From JBKPNJ01 sp963695705 (GTDB lineage Bacteria > Actinomycetota > Actinomycetes > Propionibacteriales > Nocardioidaceae), in the NCBI GenBank assembly GCA_963695705.1, contig CAVOHB010000010.1, positions 310,001-374,000 of the forward strand: a stretch of 64,000 nt of DNA, given 5' to 3'. The position numbers and the translations under genes were made by a program. This document shows positions 26,000-35,024 of the stretch, one piece after another. How positions within the stretch are numbered: position 1 is the first letter of the stretch; each line of letters starts with the position of its first letter. The notes beneath the pieces are model-generated. The model was given only the letters and a program-made list of their open reading frames with translations. It searched no databases and was not told the DNA's origin.

Positions 26000-26974
26000 G
26001 TGAGCAGGCTCGTGCTCCTGCTCACCAGTCCGCGGGTCGCCCCCGGGCTCCTGACGGGGCGGGCCTGGCGGCTGCTCCTGGACGCGGATCTCGTCTGCTG
26101 CGCATCGACCAGCGCTCCGCTTCCGGCCGCGGTCACGGCAGCGGGGGTCGACGTGGTTGAACGACCACCGGCTCTGGATGCCCTGCTATCCGCGGGTTCG
26201 GCGCAGACGGTGGTGTGGCTGACCGAGCCCGGTGACACCGAGCTGCCCGAACGGCTCAGCCTAGACTTCGCCCGCCGGACGGAGGCGGACGGAGTCGGCG
26301 GGCACCGCTGGGAACTCGAGGTCGCCACCGGGTCGTACGACCTTCCCGGCGCGCGGGTGCTCGATCTGGTTGCGGTGATGAACCGGCTCCGTACTGCATG
26401 TCCCTGGGACCGGGAGCAGACGCACCTGACCCTGGTCCACTACCTCGTCGAGGAGACCTACGAGACGGTCGAGGCGATAGAGGCCGGCGACAGCGACGAC
26501 GTGCGCGAGGAGCTCGGCGACCTGCTGCTGCAGATCGCCTTCCATGCCCGGATCGGCGAGGAGGACACCGAGCGGCCATGGGACATCGACGACGTCGCCG
26601 CGGGAATCGTCGACAAGCTCGTCCGGCGCCACCCGCACGTGTTCGCCGACGTCGTGGTCAGCGGGCCGGGCGACGTCGAGACGAACTGGCACACGCTGAA
26701 GACCGCGGAGAAGGCGCGCACGTCGGCGCTGGACGGGGTGCCACTCGCGATGCCTGCCCTCACCCTGGCCGACAAGCTGCTGTCCCGCTCCGCCCGGGCC
26801 GGTCATCCCGCCGCGGTCGGAGCCGGCCCCACGGTCACGGATGCAGAGCAGCTCGGCGACCTGCTGCTCCAGATGGTGGTCGCGGCGCGCGAGGCGGGGT
26901 TGGACGCCGAGCAGTCACTGAGATCGGCGCTGCGCCGCTTCGCCAGCGACGTGCGTGCGCGAGAACTCGGGTAG
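26000..26974 (+). CDS. mazG: nucleoside triphosphate pyrophosphohydrolase MazG
   Basis: 324 residues from the GTG at 26000; a TTG at 25991 that overlaps the previous stop is an alternative. Hydrolyses NTPs/dNTPs to monophosphates (house-cleaning). The first 110 residues are the actinobacterial SAM-methylase-like extension. The MazG domain follows: LRTACPWDREQTHLTL near 125, LVEETYETVEAIE and the metal-binding EELGDLLLQIAFHARI with its acidic residues, and NWHTLKTAEKA. Standard neighbour of mfd and eno. Confidence 0.93.
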   Translation: MSRLVLLLTSPRVAPGLLTGRAWRLLLDADLVCCASTSAPLPAAVTAAGVDVVERPPALDALLSAGSAQTVVWLTEPGDTELPERLSLDFARRTEADGVGGHRWELEVATGSYDLPGARVLDLVAVMNRLRTACPWDREQTHLTLVHYLVEETYETVEAIEAGDSDDVREELGDLLLQIAFHARIGEEDTERPWDIDDVAAGIVDKLVRRHPHVFADVVVSGPGDVETNWHTLKTAEKARTSALDGVPLAMPALTLADKLLSRSARAGHPAAVGAGPTVTDAEQLGDLLLQMVVAAREAGLDAEQSLRSALRRFASDVRARELG

Positions 26975-27084
26975 GCGCGACCCTGGCGCCGTGGCGACTG
27001 GTGACGGAACGCGGCCAACGCCGCACCGCAAACGCCGTCGCCGGCCCCCGGGCGAGCCGTACCTGGCGGTCTCGCCCTCGCGGT

Positions 27085-27090
27085 TAGGAT
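27085..27090 (+). promoter_or_regulatory. probable -10 element of eno
   Basis: TAGGAT lies 40 bases before the enolase GTG, leaving a leader with a GGGAG Shine-Dalgarno just before the start. No strong -35 is visible; the call rests on the -10 and spacing. Confidence 0.4.
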
Positions 27091-27129
27091 GTGCCGAGCC
27101 CCACCTGACCGATCCGAGGGAGACCACCC

Positions 27130-28413
27130 GTGGCGAGCATCGAGGCCGTTGGGGCCCGAGAGATCCTCGATTCCCGGGGGAACCCGACGGTTGAGGTGGA
27201 GGTGGCGCTCGATGATGGCCTCATCGGGCGCGCATCCGTCCCCTCTGGTGCTTCGACCGGTCAGTTCGAGGCTGTGGAGATGCGAGACGGCACCGACCGC
27301 TACGGCGGGAAGGGCGTCGCGAACGCGGTCGCCGCAGTCCTCGACGAGATCGGGCCGGAACTGGTCGGGTTCGAGGCCTCCGAACAGCGGCTCGTCGACC
27401 AGGCGCTGATCGACCTCGACGGCACACCCAACAAGTCCCGACTCGGCGCCAACGCCATCCTCGGCGTCTCGCTCGCGATCGCTCGAGCCGCGGCCGACTC
27501 GGCCGACCTGCCGCTCTTCCGCTACGTCGGTGGTCCCAACGCCTACCTGCTGCCCGTGCCGCTCATGAACATCCTCAACGGCGGCGCGCATGCCGACACC
27601 GACGTCGACGTCCAGGAGTTCATGATCGCCCCGATGGGTGCGCCCACGTATCGGGAGGCACTGCAGCAGGGCGTGGAGGTCTACCACGCCCTGAAGTCCG
27701 TGCTCAAGGGTCGCGGACTGGCGACAGGGCTCGGCGACGAGGGCGGGTTCGCCCCGGCGCTGCCGTCCAACCGCGACGCCCTCGACCTGATCGCGGAGGC
27801 GGTGCAGCAGACCGGTCTCACGCTGGGGGTCGATGTCGGGCTGGCGCTCGACGTCGCCGCCTCGGAGTTCTTCGATGCCGACGCCTCGGCGTACCGCTTC
27901 GAGGGCTCCCAGAAGTCCGCGGGCGAGATGACTGCCTACTACGCGGACCTCGTCTCGGCCTATCCGATCGTCTCGATCGAGGATCCGCTCAGCGAGGACG
28001 ACTGGTCCGGCTGGCAGGAGCTGACCGAGACCCTCGGCGACATGGTCCAGGTCGTAGGCGACGACCTTTTCGTCACCAACGTCCAACGGCTCTCCCGGGG
28101 CATCCGCGAGTCCAGCGCCAACGCGCTGCTGGTCAAGGTCAACCAGATCGGGACCCTGACCGAGACGCTCGACTCGGTCGACCTCGCACACCGCAGCGGG
28201 TTCCGCTGCGTCCTGAGCCATCGCTCGGGCGAGACTGAGGACACGACGATCGCGGACCTCGCGGTCGCCACCAACTGCGGCCAGATCAAGACGGGCGCCC
28301 CGGCACGCTCGGAGCGGGTGGCGAAGTACAACCAGCTCCTGCGGATCGAGGAGGAGCTCGACGACGCGGCTCGCTACGCAGGTCGCGGAGCCTTTCCGCG
28401 CTACGAGGGCTGA
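27130..28413 (+). CDS. eno: enolase
   Basis: 427 residues. Interconverts 2-phosphoglycerate and phosphoenolpyruvate. Visible: AREILDSRGNPTVEVEV at the N terminus, SVPSGASTGQFEA, GDEGGFAPALPSN with the catalytic acid, SIEDPLSEDDWSGW and VGDDLFVTNVQRL for metal binding, and SHRSGETEDTTIADLAV near the C terminus. Full family length. GTG start at 27130 with GGGAG upstream. Followed ten bases later by the ftsB-like gene. Confidence 0.97.
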   Translation: MASIEAVGAREILDSRGNPTVEVEVALDDGLIGRASVPSGASTGQFEAVEMRDGTDRYGGKGVANAVAAVLDEIGPELVGFEASEQRLVDQALIDLDGTPNKSRLGANAILGVSLAIARAAADSADLPLFRYVGGPNAYLLPVPLMNILNGGAHADTDVDVQEFMIAPMGAPTYREALQQGVEVYHALKSVLKGRGLATGLGDEGGFAPALPSNRDALDLIAEAVQQTGLTLGVDVGLALDVAASEFFDADASAYRFEGSQKSAGEMTAYYADLVSAYPIVSIEDPLSEDDWSGWQELTETLGDMVQVVGDDLFVTNVQRLSRGIRESSANALLVKVNQIGTLTETLDSVDLAHRSGFRCVLSHRSGETEDTTIADLAVATNCGQIKTGAPARSERVAKYNQLLRIEEELDDAARYAGRGAFPRYEG

Positions 28414-28422
28414 CCGCCGGCG

Positions 28423-29115
28423 ATGCCTTCGACTCGCGGTACGCCGGCTCGCGGCTCGGGCCGCTCCGCCACACCCGGGCCGACGCGCGGCCGCAGCGGT
28501 CGCAGTGGCAGGGCAGCCGATCGGCGCGCGCCGAGCACTCGCCGGACGTCGCGGGCGGCGACGGCCCCGCACAACCAGGACGCCCCCGCCGGCCACAAGC
28601 CGCGACTGACCGGCCGGGCCGCGATCCTGGCGCTCGTCGTGGCGGTGCTTGTCGTCTCCTACGCGTCGAGCCTGCGGGTGTGGCTCGAACAGCGCCGCAA
28701 CATCGCCACCCTCGAGCAGCAGATCAGCGCCGGCCAGATCGCCGTCGCCACCCTTCGGCAGGAGAAGCGTCGCTGGCATGACCCGGCCTACATAGAGATC
28801 CAGGCGAAGCAGCGCCTGCAGTGGGTGCTGCCCGGTGAGATCGGGTACCGCATCGTCGGCTCGGACGCGAAGGCCGGTACAGGTGATCCGCTCGCCGAGT
28901 CCGGCGAGGAGGCCGCCCAGTCTGATCCCCAGTGGTGGGAGGGCGTCTGGGGGAGCGTCGAGGCTGCCGGCGTACGACCCAAGCCCGGACGATCAGGCCC
29001 GGACCGGCAACCCGTCCGGCAGATCGGACCGCGGCACCGACCCGGCCAACAGCACGGGCAACAACACGGGACGGCGCAGACACCAGGCAACGGCGGTCAG
29101 GGGACCGATCGGTGA
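28423..29115 (+). CDS. FtsB/DivIC-family septum formation initiator
   Basis: 230 residues. Residues 1-64 are a low-complexity Arg/Ser/Gly/Pro cytoplasmic tail. One membrane helix (AILALVVAVLVVSYASSL, about 67-84) is followed by a coiled coil (about 90-115) and the family end AKQRLQWVLPGEIGYRI. Beyond residue 150 comes a Gln/Gly/Arg-rich extension. Such proteins bridge FtsL and FtsQ in the divisome. The gene order eno-ftsB-DUF501-ppx is the actinobacterial standard (Rv1023-Rv1026 in M. tuberculosis). Its stop overlaps the DUF501 GTG. Confidence 0.88.
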   Translation: MPSTRGTPARGSGRSATPGPTRGRSGRSGRAADRRAPSTRRTSRAATAPHNQDAPAGHKPRLTGRAAILALVVAVLVVSYASSLRVWLEQRRNIATLEQQISAGQIAVATLRQEKRRWHDPAYIEIQAKQRLQWVLPGEIGYRIVGSDAKAGTGDPLAESGEEAAQSDPQWWEGVWGSVEAAGVRPKPGRSGPDRQPVRQIGPRHRPGQQHGQQHGTAQTPGNGGQGTDR

Positions 29116-29627
29116 CTGAACCGGCCAGCTGCCGCGACCTCGACACGGTGGCCCGGCAGCTCGGCCGGCGCCCGCGCTCCACCCGAGCCGTGGCCCACCG
29201 GTGCCCGTGCGGACTGCCGGACGTCGTGACGACCGACCCCAGGCTCGAGGACGGCACCCCCTTCCCCACGTACTTCTACCTCACCTGCCCCCGAGCGGCA
29301 TCGGCCGTCGGCACGCTGGAGGCGTCCGGACTGATGAGCCGGATGTCGGACCGGATGCGGCGAGACACAGATCTGGCGACTGCCTACCGGGCGGCCCATC
29401 AGCACTACCTGGCTGCACGCACCGGGGCCGGTCACGTCCCCGAGATCGATGGGGTCTCGGCGGGCGGGATGCCGGATCGGGTGAAATGCCTGCACGTTCT
29501 GGTCGCCCATGCCCTGGCCGCAGGTCCGGGGGTCAACCCGCTCGGCGACGAGGCGCTGGGGATGCTTCCACGGTGGTGGGAGGACGGCCCGTGCGTCGGC
29601 GACCAGCAATCCCCGGGAGACCCGTGA
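29112..29627 (+). CDS. DUF501 family protein
   Basis: 171 residues. Conserved actinobacterial protein of unknown biochemical role. Family features: VAHRCPCGLPDVVTTDPRL near 33-51, PFPTYFYLTCPRAASAVGTL, and GMPDRVKCLHVLVAHALA near 122-139, with Cys residues in the first and last motif that could bind metal. GTG start at 29112 overlaps the ftsB-like stop, and its own stop overlaps ppx, so the genes are probably translated as a chain. Confidence 0.9.
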   Translation: MTEPASCRDLDTVARQLGRRPRSTRAVAHRCPCGLPDVVTTDPRLEDGTPFPTYFYLTCPRAASAVGTLEASGLMSRMSDRMRRDTDLATAYRAAHQHYLAARTGAGHVPEIDGVSAGGMPDRVKCLHVLVAHALAAGPGVNPLGDEALGMLPRWWEDGPCVGDQQSPGDP

Positions 29628-30571
29628 GCCGGGTCGCGGCGATCGACTGCGGCACCAACTCGCTGCGGCTCCTTGTCGCCGACGTCGAGGGAGGCGTCCT
29701 TACCGACGTCGTGCGGCGGCTGGAGATCGTCCGGCTGGGACAGGATGTCGACCGGACGGGCACGTTCGCCCCCGCCGCACTGGCCCGTGCGTTCTCGGTG
29801 TGCGAACAGTATGCGGACCTGATCTCCCGGCACCACCCGACGGCGCTGCGGTTCTGCGCGACCTCGGCCGCCCGGGACGTCAGCAACGCCGCCGAGTTCG
29901 TGGAGGGCGTCCGAGCCCGGCTCGGTGTGGCGCCGGAGATCATATCGGGCGCCGTCGAGGCCGAGCTCTCCTACGTCGGGGCGGTACAAGACCTCGACAT
30001 CGCGTCCTCCGGCGGGGGAGACCTCGAGGACCCGGTGCTCGTGATGGACATCGGCGGAGGCTCGACCGAGCTCATCGAGGGAGTCGCGGGCATCGCCACC
30101 CGATGGGAGTCACTTGACATCGGCTCCGTGCGTCTGACCGAGCGGCACCTCAAGGATGACCCGCCGACGGCCGGACAGGTCGCTGCCGCCGATGCTGATG
30201 TCGGGGCCGCCGTTTCGAGGCTGGGGATCGACCTGGGCAGCATCAGGTCCCTGGTCGGGCTGTCGGGGACGGTCACGACCGTGGCCGCTCACTCGCTCGC
30301 CGCCTCCGGGCACGACCCGCGGGCCGTCCACCATGCGCGGCTGCCGGTCGAGCAGGTTCTGGGCTCGTGCCGGGCGCTGATCGAGGCCACGGTGGAGCAA
30401 CGCCGGGCGATGCCCTTCATGCATCCCGGCCGTGCGGATGTGATCGGCGGCGGTGCGCTGGTCCTGCAGTTCGTCCTGCGCCGGCTGGCGCCCACGCTGA
30501 CCGAACCTGTTCTGCTGGTCTCCGAGCACGACATCCTCGACGGCATCGCCTGGTCGATCGCTGCATCGTGA
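29624..30571 (+). CDS. ppx: Ppx/GppA exopolyphosphatase family protein
   Basis: 315 residues, the short actinobacterial Ppx form without the C-terminal HD domain. ASKHA fold: AAIDCGTNSLRLLVAD at residues 5-20, ATSAARDVSNA near 84, VMDIGGGSTELIEG near 139, and LVGLSGTVTTVAA near 210. Degrades polyphosphate or pppGpp. GTG start overlaps the DUF501 stop (GTGA); its stop overlaps the next GTG the same way. Orthologue of Rv1026 by context. Confidence 0.93.
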   Translation: MSRVAAIDCGTNSLRLLVADVEGGVLTDVVRRLEIVRLGQDVDRTGTFAPAALARAFSVCEQYADLISRHHPTALRFCATSAARDVSNAAEFVEGVRARLGVAPEIISGAVEAELSYVGAVQDLDIASSGGGDLEDPVLVMDIGGGSTELIEGVAGIATRWESLDIGSVRLTERHLKDDPPTAGQVAAADADVGAAVSRLGIDLGSIRSLVGLSGTVTTVAAHSLAASGHDPRAVHHARLPVEQVLGSCRALIEATVEQRRAMPFMHPGRADVIGGGALVLQFVLRRLAPTLTEPVLLVSEHDILDGIAWSIAAS

Positions 30572-31440
30572 CCGATCCCGAACCGCCGTCCGGCGCAGCC
30601 CTGCCGCACCCGCTCACGGGGGCGCTGCACGTCTCACCGGTCCCTCCCGGGACGGGCTGGCCGGATGACCCGGCGGACGCCGAGACCGCCGTGGCGCACG
30701 ATGGCGATGACGTTCGCGCCCTGGCCCGCGACGCCGACGGACTCGCGACGCTGTGCGGCGAGGTGTCGGTCTGCCGGGCCTGCCCGCGGCTGGTGGCATG
30801 GCGTGAGGGCGTGGCCGCGGCAAAGCGCCGTGCCTATGTCGGAGAACCGTACTGGGGACGGCCGATCGCCGGCTGGGGCGACGAACGACCGTCCCTGTTG
30901 ATCGTCGGCCTCGCCCCCGCGGTCCACGGAGGCAACCGGACGGGGCGGGTCTTCACCGGCGACCGGTCGGGGGACTGGCTGTTCGCCTCACTGCACCGGA
31001 TCGGCTACGCCTCGGCTCCAACCAGCGTCCATGCCGGGGACGGCCAGCGGCTCATCGGCGCGAGGATGGTCGCCGCCGTACGCTGCGCCCCGCCCGGCAA
31101 CCGGCCCACGATCGAGGAGCGCGACACCTGTGCACCGTGGCTGCTCGCGGAGCTGTCGTTCGTGGCCGACAGCCTGGAGGTCGCCGTCTGTCTGGGGTCC
31201 TACGGCTGGGAGGCCGCAATCCGTGCGTTCCGGGCCCAGGGGTACGCGATTCCGCGCCCGCGCCCGGGTTTCGGGCACGGAGCCGAGGCGGTGGTGGACA
31301 GGCCCGGCCGCAAGCCGCTGCTGCTGCTGGGCAGTTACCATCCAAGCCAGCAGAACACGTTCACCCGAAAGCTCACCGAACAGATGCTCGACGCGGTGTT
31401 CGAGCGCGCCCGCCGGTGGACCGAGGAGTCCCCTGGCTGA
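30568..31440 (+). CDS. family 5 uracil-DNA glycosylase (UdgB)
   Basis: 290 residues. Fe-S uracil/hypoxanthine-DNA glycosylase. Features: ACPRLVAWREGVA after a Cys pair (VCRAC), LLIVGLAPAVHGGNRTGRVF around 110-130 (family 5 motif A lacks the polar catalytic Asn/Asp of family 4), VRCAPPGNRPTIEERDTC with two more Cys, and LLGSYHPSQQNT near 256 (motif B His). GTG start at 30568 overlaps the ppx stop. A 60-residue Pro/Asp-rich leader precedes the fold. Confidence 0.9.
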   Translation: MTDPEPPSGAALPHPLTGALHVSPVPPGTGWPDDPADAETAVAHDGDDVRALARDADGLATLCGEVSVCRACPRLVAWREGVAAAKRRAYVGEPYWGRPIAGWGDERPSLLIVGLAPAVHGGNRTGRVFTGDRSGDWLFASLHRIGYASAPTSVHAGDGQRLIGARMVAAVRCAPPGNRPTIEERDTCAPWLLAELSFVADSLEVAVCLGSYGWEAAIRAFRAQGYAIPRPRPGFGHGAEAVVDRPGRKPLLLLGSYHPSQQNTFTRKLTEQMLDAVFERARRWTEESPG

Positions 31441-31499
31441 CTGCGACAGGGGCCGTCGATCGGACTGCGCAAGGAAGCAATCTGAGGAAGGCTCGAGAC

Positions 31500-32795
31500 A
31501 TGACGACGCCCCACATCGTGATCCTCGGCGGTGGCTACGTCGGGATGTACGCCGCGCTCCGGCTGAGGAAGCAGTTGCGCACGAACGAAGCGCGGGTCAC
31601 CGTGATCGAGCCTCGTTCGGTGATGACCTACCAGCCGTTCCTGCCCGAGGCGGCCGCCGGCAACCTCGAGCCCCGGCATGTCGTCGTGTCCTTGCGGCGG
31701 ACCCTGAAAAAGACGAACGTCATCACCGGCCGCGTCGCCGGAGTCGATCATGCGCGCAAGGTGGTCACGGTGCAGCCGTCGACCGGCCCGTCCTACGAGC
31801 TGGCGTACGACATCCTCGTCGTCGCCCTCGGCTCGGTGGCGCGCACCCTGCCGATCCCCGGTCTGGCCGAGCAGGCCATCGGCTTCAAAAGGATCGAAGA
31901 GGCGATCGCGCTGCGCAACCGCGTTCTCGACCGGCTGGACACGGCCAGTTCGGTGCGGGATCTCGAGGTCAGGTCGCGTGCGCTCAACTTCTTGTTCGTC
32001 GGCGGTGGGTATGCCGGGGTCGAGGCGCTGGCCGAGCTCGAGGACATGGCCAGGTTCGCCACCCGCTACTACGACAACATCGAACCCGCCGACTTGCGTT
32101 GGGTGCTCGTCGAGGCGGCCGACCGGATTCTGCCCGAGGTGGGAACGGATCTGGGTCACTACACCGTCGGCTGCCTCCGGGAGCGGGGTATCGAGGTCAA
32201 GCTGAGCACGAGGCTCGAGTCGTGCGTCGACGGCCACGTCGTGCTCTCGGACGGAGACGAGTTCCCGACCGACACGATCGTGTGGACCGCGGGAGTCAAG
32301 GCCAGCCCGTCGCTGGCACTGTCGGACATGCCGCTGGACGACAAGGGGCGCGTCAGGGCGCTCCCCAACCTCAGGGTCGAGGGGCTGGCCGACGCCTGGA
32401 CGGCCGGCGACAACGCCGCGGTGCCCGACCTGGCCCGCCCCGGTCAGTTGTGCGGTCCGAGCGCCCAGCACGCGGTCCGGCAGGCAAAGGTGCTGGCCGA
32501 CAACATCGTGAGGAGCCTACGCGGGGAACCCATCCGCGACTACCGGCACAGGTATGCCGGTTCGGTCGCCAGCCTGGGGCTGCACAAGGGGGCGGCGCAG
32601 GTCTACGGCATCAAGCTGAAGGGCTGGCCGGCGTGGCTGATGCACCGCACCTACCACTGGAGCCGGATGCCGACGACGAACAAGAAGGTGCGCGTCGGTC
32701 TCGACTGGGCTCTGGCCCTTTTCTTCACCCGTGACATCGCGTCGTTGGGCTCGCTGGAACACCCTCGCGAGGAGTTCGAGCGTGCCTCCCGGTGA
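31500..32795 (+). CDS. ndh: type II NADH dehydrogenase (Ndh)
   Basis: 431 residues from the ATG at 31500 with GAGGAAGG upstream. Single-subunit FAD enzyme that oxidises NADH without proton pumping. First Rossmann fold HIVILGGGYVGMYAALRLRK at residues 5-24, second NFLFVGGGYAGVEALAELED near 163, and the FAD-binding AWTAGDNAAVPD near 300 followed by QHAVRQAK. The C terminus contains the amphipathic membrane-binding region. Standalone gene, 59 bases after the glycosylase gene. Confidence 0.9.
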   Translation: MTTPHIVILGGGYVGMYAALRLRKQLRTNEARVTVIEPRSVMTYQPFLPEAAAGNLEPRHVVVSLRRTLKKTNVITGRVAGVDHARKVVTVQPSTGPSYELAYDILVVALGSVARTLPIPGLAEQAIGFKRIEEAIALRNRVLDRLDTASSVRDLEVRSRALNFLFVGGGYAGVEALAELEDMARFATRYYDNIEPADLRWVLVEAADRILPEVGTDLGHYTVGCLRERGIEVKLSTRLESCVDGHVVLSDGDEFPTDTIVWTAGVKASPSLALSDMPLDDKGRVRALPNLRVEGLADAWTAGDNAAVPDLARPGQLCGPSAQHAVRQAKVLADNIVRSLRGEPIRDYRHRYAGSVASLGLHKGAAQVYGIKLKGWPAWLMHRTYHWSRMPTTNKKVRVGLDWALALFFTRDIASLGSLEHPREEFERASR

Positions 32796-32821
32796 GCGGA
32801 CCCGGCCTCCCGGTGAGCGGA
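32784..32821. repeat. 17-bp direct duplication between ndh and cfa
   Basis: GCCTCCCGGTGAGCGGA occurs at 32784-32800 and again at 32805-32821, offset 21 bases. The first copy contains the ndh stop codon. Probably a small slippage duplication; it extends the leader of cfa. Confidence 0.8.
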
Positions 32822-32884
32822 GCCCGGATAGACACGCTCTTACAGCTCCAGAGCCCGGCCCTGCAGACAGGACGTGAACCAGCC

Positions 32885-34149
32885 ATGACGGCAGCAACCC
32901 GTATCACCGACCTGGTGTCGCGGACATTCGGTGTCGAGGTGCCGCTCCAGGTCCGTGCCTGGGACGGCTCGGTCTCTGGGCCGCTCGGTGGCCCGACCGT
33001 GGTCATCGGTAGCCGACGCGCGCTGCGTCGACTGCTCTGGCAGCCCGGTGAGATGGGGATGGTCCGTGCCTACGTGTCCGGTGACATCGACCTCGAGGGT
33101 GATCTACTCGAGGCGTTGCACCTGCTCGTCGGGCTCGGTCGGCGGATCGGGAGGCATCCGGGACTGTCGGTCGGGGACCGGTTGGAGATGCTCCGCACCG
33201 CCGCGCTGCTCGGGGCGGTCGGCAGGCAGCCGCCGCCGCCCCCCGAGGAGGTGACGCTCGCGGGTCAGCGTCATTCCCGCGAGCGTGACCGGGCCGCGAT
33301 CCAGCACCATTACGACGTCAGCAACGAGTTCTACCGGCTGCTGCTCGGGCCGTCGATGGTCTACTCCTGCGCGTACTGGGACGACGGGTTCGCGACCTCG
33401 ACCAGGCACAGCGGGCCAAACTGGATCTGGTGGCGCGCAAGCTGGGGCTGTCGCCCGGCATGCGGCTGCTGGACGTCGGCTGCGGCTGGGGTTCGATGCT
33501 GATCCATGCGGCCGCCGAGTACGGCGTCACCGGGATCGGCGTCACGCTGTCGAACGACCAGGCCGAGCTGGCCCGCAAGCGGGTGGCGGAGGCGGGGCTC
33601 GAGCAGCAGATAGAGATCCGGCTCGCCGACTACCGTGAGGTGGACGACGGCCCGTTCGACGCGATCTCCTCTATCGGGATGGCCGAGCATGTGGGTCGGG
33701 CTCAGTTCCTCGAGTACGCCACCCGGCTGCATGAGCTGGTTCGCCCCGGCGGGCGGGTCCTCAACCACCAGATCACCCAACGGCCGCAGATTCCTCAGGA
33801 GCGGCGGACGTTCGTGTCCGAGTACGTGTTTCCCGACGGGGAGCTGCTCCCGCTGTCGACCGTGATCAGTGCCCTGGAGGAGGCGGACCTCGAGGTTCGC
33901 GACGTGGAGAACCTCCGCGAGCACTACCCGAAGACCCTCACGGTGTGGCTCCGCAACCTCGAGAACGCATGGGAGACGGGCGTCGGGCTGGCGGGTGACG
34001 GTCGGGCCCGGGTGTGGAGGCTCTACCTGGCGGTGTCGGTGCTCGGCTTCGACCTCGGCCGTACCAGGGTCAACCAGGTCTTGGCCGTCCGGCAGCACGC
34101 CGGAGGCCGCGCTGACATGCCCGCCACGCGTCGCGCCCTGCTGGGTTGA
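32885..34149 (+). pseudogene. cfa: cyclopropane-fatty-acyl-phospholipid synthase, frameshifted
   Basis: SAM-dependent enzyme that adds a methylene to unsaturated acyl chains of phospholipids. The first frame (ATG 32885) carries the N-terminal domain, QHHYDVSNEFYRLLLG and MVYSCAYWDDGFAT, then reads nonsense to a stop at 33500-33502. The expected DQAQRAKLDLVARKL and the SAM-binding LLDVGCGWGSMLIHAA are in another frame, open to 34149. One C missing from a short C run near 33396-33397 (acctcgac for accctcgac) restores the protein, about 421 residues. The C-terminal half, with GMAEHVGRAQFLEY, is well conserved, so the break is recent or an artefact. Confidence 0.88.
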
Positions 34150-34204
34150 CGGCCCAACGCCGCAGACCCGCCCGGGATAGCATCGGCCTCGCCACCGTGA
34201 CCCC

Positions 34205-34281
34205 GCCCCCGTAGCCCAATCGGTAGAGGCCGCGCACTTAAAACGCGTCCAGTGTGGGTTCGAGTCCCACCGGGGGTACCA
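34205..34281 (+). tRNA. class I tRNA with anticodon TAA (reads UUA; Leu by codon)
   Basis: A complete cloverleaf with encoded CCA. Acceptor GCCCCCG (34205-34211) with CGGGGGT (34271-34277), discriminator A, CCA 34279-34281. T arm GTGGG-TTCGAGT-CCCAC. Anticodon loop CTTAAAA (34237-34243) with anticodon TAA. The anticodon stem GCGCA/CGCGT has a G-T wobble and an A-C mismatch next to the loop, and the D stem has only three good pairs. The variable loop is five bases (class I), whereas bacterial tRNA-Leu normally has a long class II variable arm. TAGCAT at 34178-34183 is a likely -10. The charging amino acid is therefore uncertain. Confidence 0.7.
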
Positions 34282-34670
34282 CAAACATGCAGGTCAGCTG
34301 CCCTGCCGGTCCAGGCTTGTGACCAGAGGTCTGGTCGGCGCCCCGTCTCCGGCATGGGGAATCTTTGGGGACGGGGCGCCGCGGCGAGCGTGCACGGGTC
34401 TCGGGTCCCTGCAGCTCGCAAACGGCACTCTCGCAGCGGGACACGTGCCCGCGTGGTGGAACGTCGGCAATCGCCTCACGTGCTCACGTTGCGTCGTGCA
34501 CCGCCTTCGGCACACCCGGGCAACTGGGACGGCGGTGGTCTTTTCGAATCCCCGAAAGGCGCATCGGCTGGCCGCTGGCGGCGGGGTCGGGCGCACCAGG
34601 CTATCGTTCGAGCGCCCGGACCGGACTCCCAAGGTGAGACCGGTCGTACAACCGACGACGAGGTGAGGGC
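34282..34670. other. 389-bp region without a supported gene
   Basis: Apart from the hairpin at 34336-34381 nothing is recognised. Open frames here start inside the tRNA or have no ribosome-binding site and unlikely composition. The end of the region (about 34630-34670) should hold the promoter and leader of the small gene at 34671. Confidence 0.5.
34336..34381 (+). terminator. strong GC hairpin downstream of the UAA tRNA
   Basis: GGCGCCCCGTC (34337-34347) pairs perfectly with GACGGGGCGCC (34370-34380). The stem extends to about 15 pairs around a 16-base loop (34351-34366). No T-run follows, which is common for actinobacterial terminators. It lies 55 bases after the tRNA CCA and is probably the end of that transcript. 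Confidence 0.55.
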
Positions 34671-34958
34671 ATGGCGTACCTGCTGACGCATTTCTGGCCG
34701 AACGGGACCCTGGAGCAGTACCGGGTGACACTCGAGGCGGTGACGGAGGCCGCAGGCGGAAAGCGTCCGGAACTGTTCCATGCCGGCGGCCCGAGCGAGG
34801 GCGGGATTCTCATCGCGGCGGTGTATGCGTCGAAGGACGTCTGCGACCTGTTCATACGCGAGACCCTCCTCCCGCTGCTGCCGATCGAGGGTGGACTGGT
34901 AGGACCCCCCGAGGAACGCGGTGCCGAGATCGGCTACTCCGACGGCCTGTCTGGCTGA
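34671..34958 (+). CDS. small conserved protein, probable dimeric alpha-beta barrel
   Basis: 95 residues. MAYLLTHFWPNGTLEQYRV, FHAGGPSEGGILIAAVYASK and GLVGPPEERGAEI resemble small actinobacterial proteins of the antibiotic-monooxygenase-like ferredoxin fold, where two chains form a barrel. No catalytic residues can be named. ATG start with GAGG about eight bases upstream. Monocistronic. Function unknown. Confidence 0.7.
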   Translation: MAYLLTHFWPNGTLEQYRVTLEAVTEAAGGKRPELFHAGGPSEGGILIAAVYASKDVCDLFIRETLLPLLPIEGGLVGPPEERGAEIGYSDGLSG

Positions 34959-34988
34959 TCGGACAGACTCCGGGGTCGGGAGCCTCGC

Positions 34989-34994
34989 TAGACT
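34989..34994 (+). promoter_or_regulatory. -10 element of the BI-1 family gene
   Basis: TAGACT 31 bases ahead of the ATG at 35025 leaves a short leader containing GGAGGA as Shine-Dalgarno. The -35 is not obvious. Confidence 0.4.
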
Positions 34995-35024
34995 TGCCAC
35001 ACCATTCCCCCTTCGGAGGACGTC

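Noticed and set aside
26803..28779. 658-codon open frame antisense to eno
   Set aside because: Runs opposite a full, well-conserved enolase and across three genes; composition is of shadow type.
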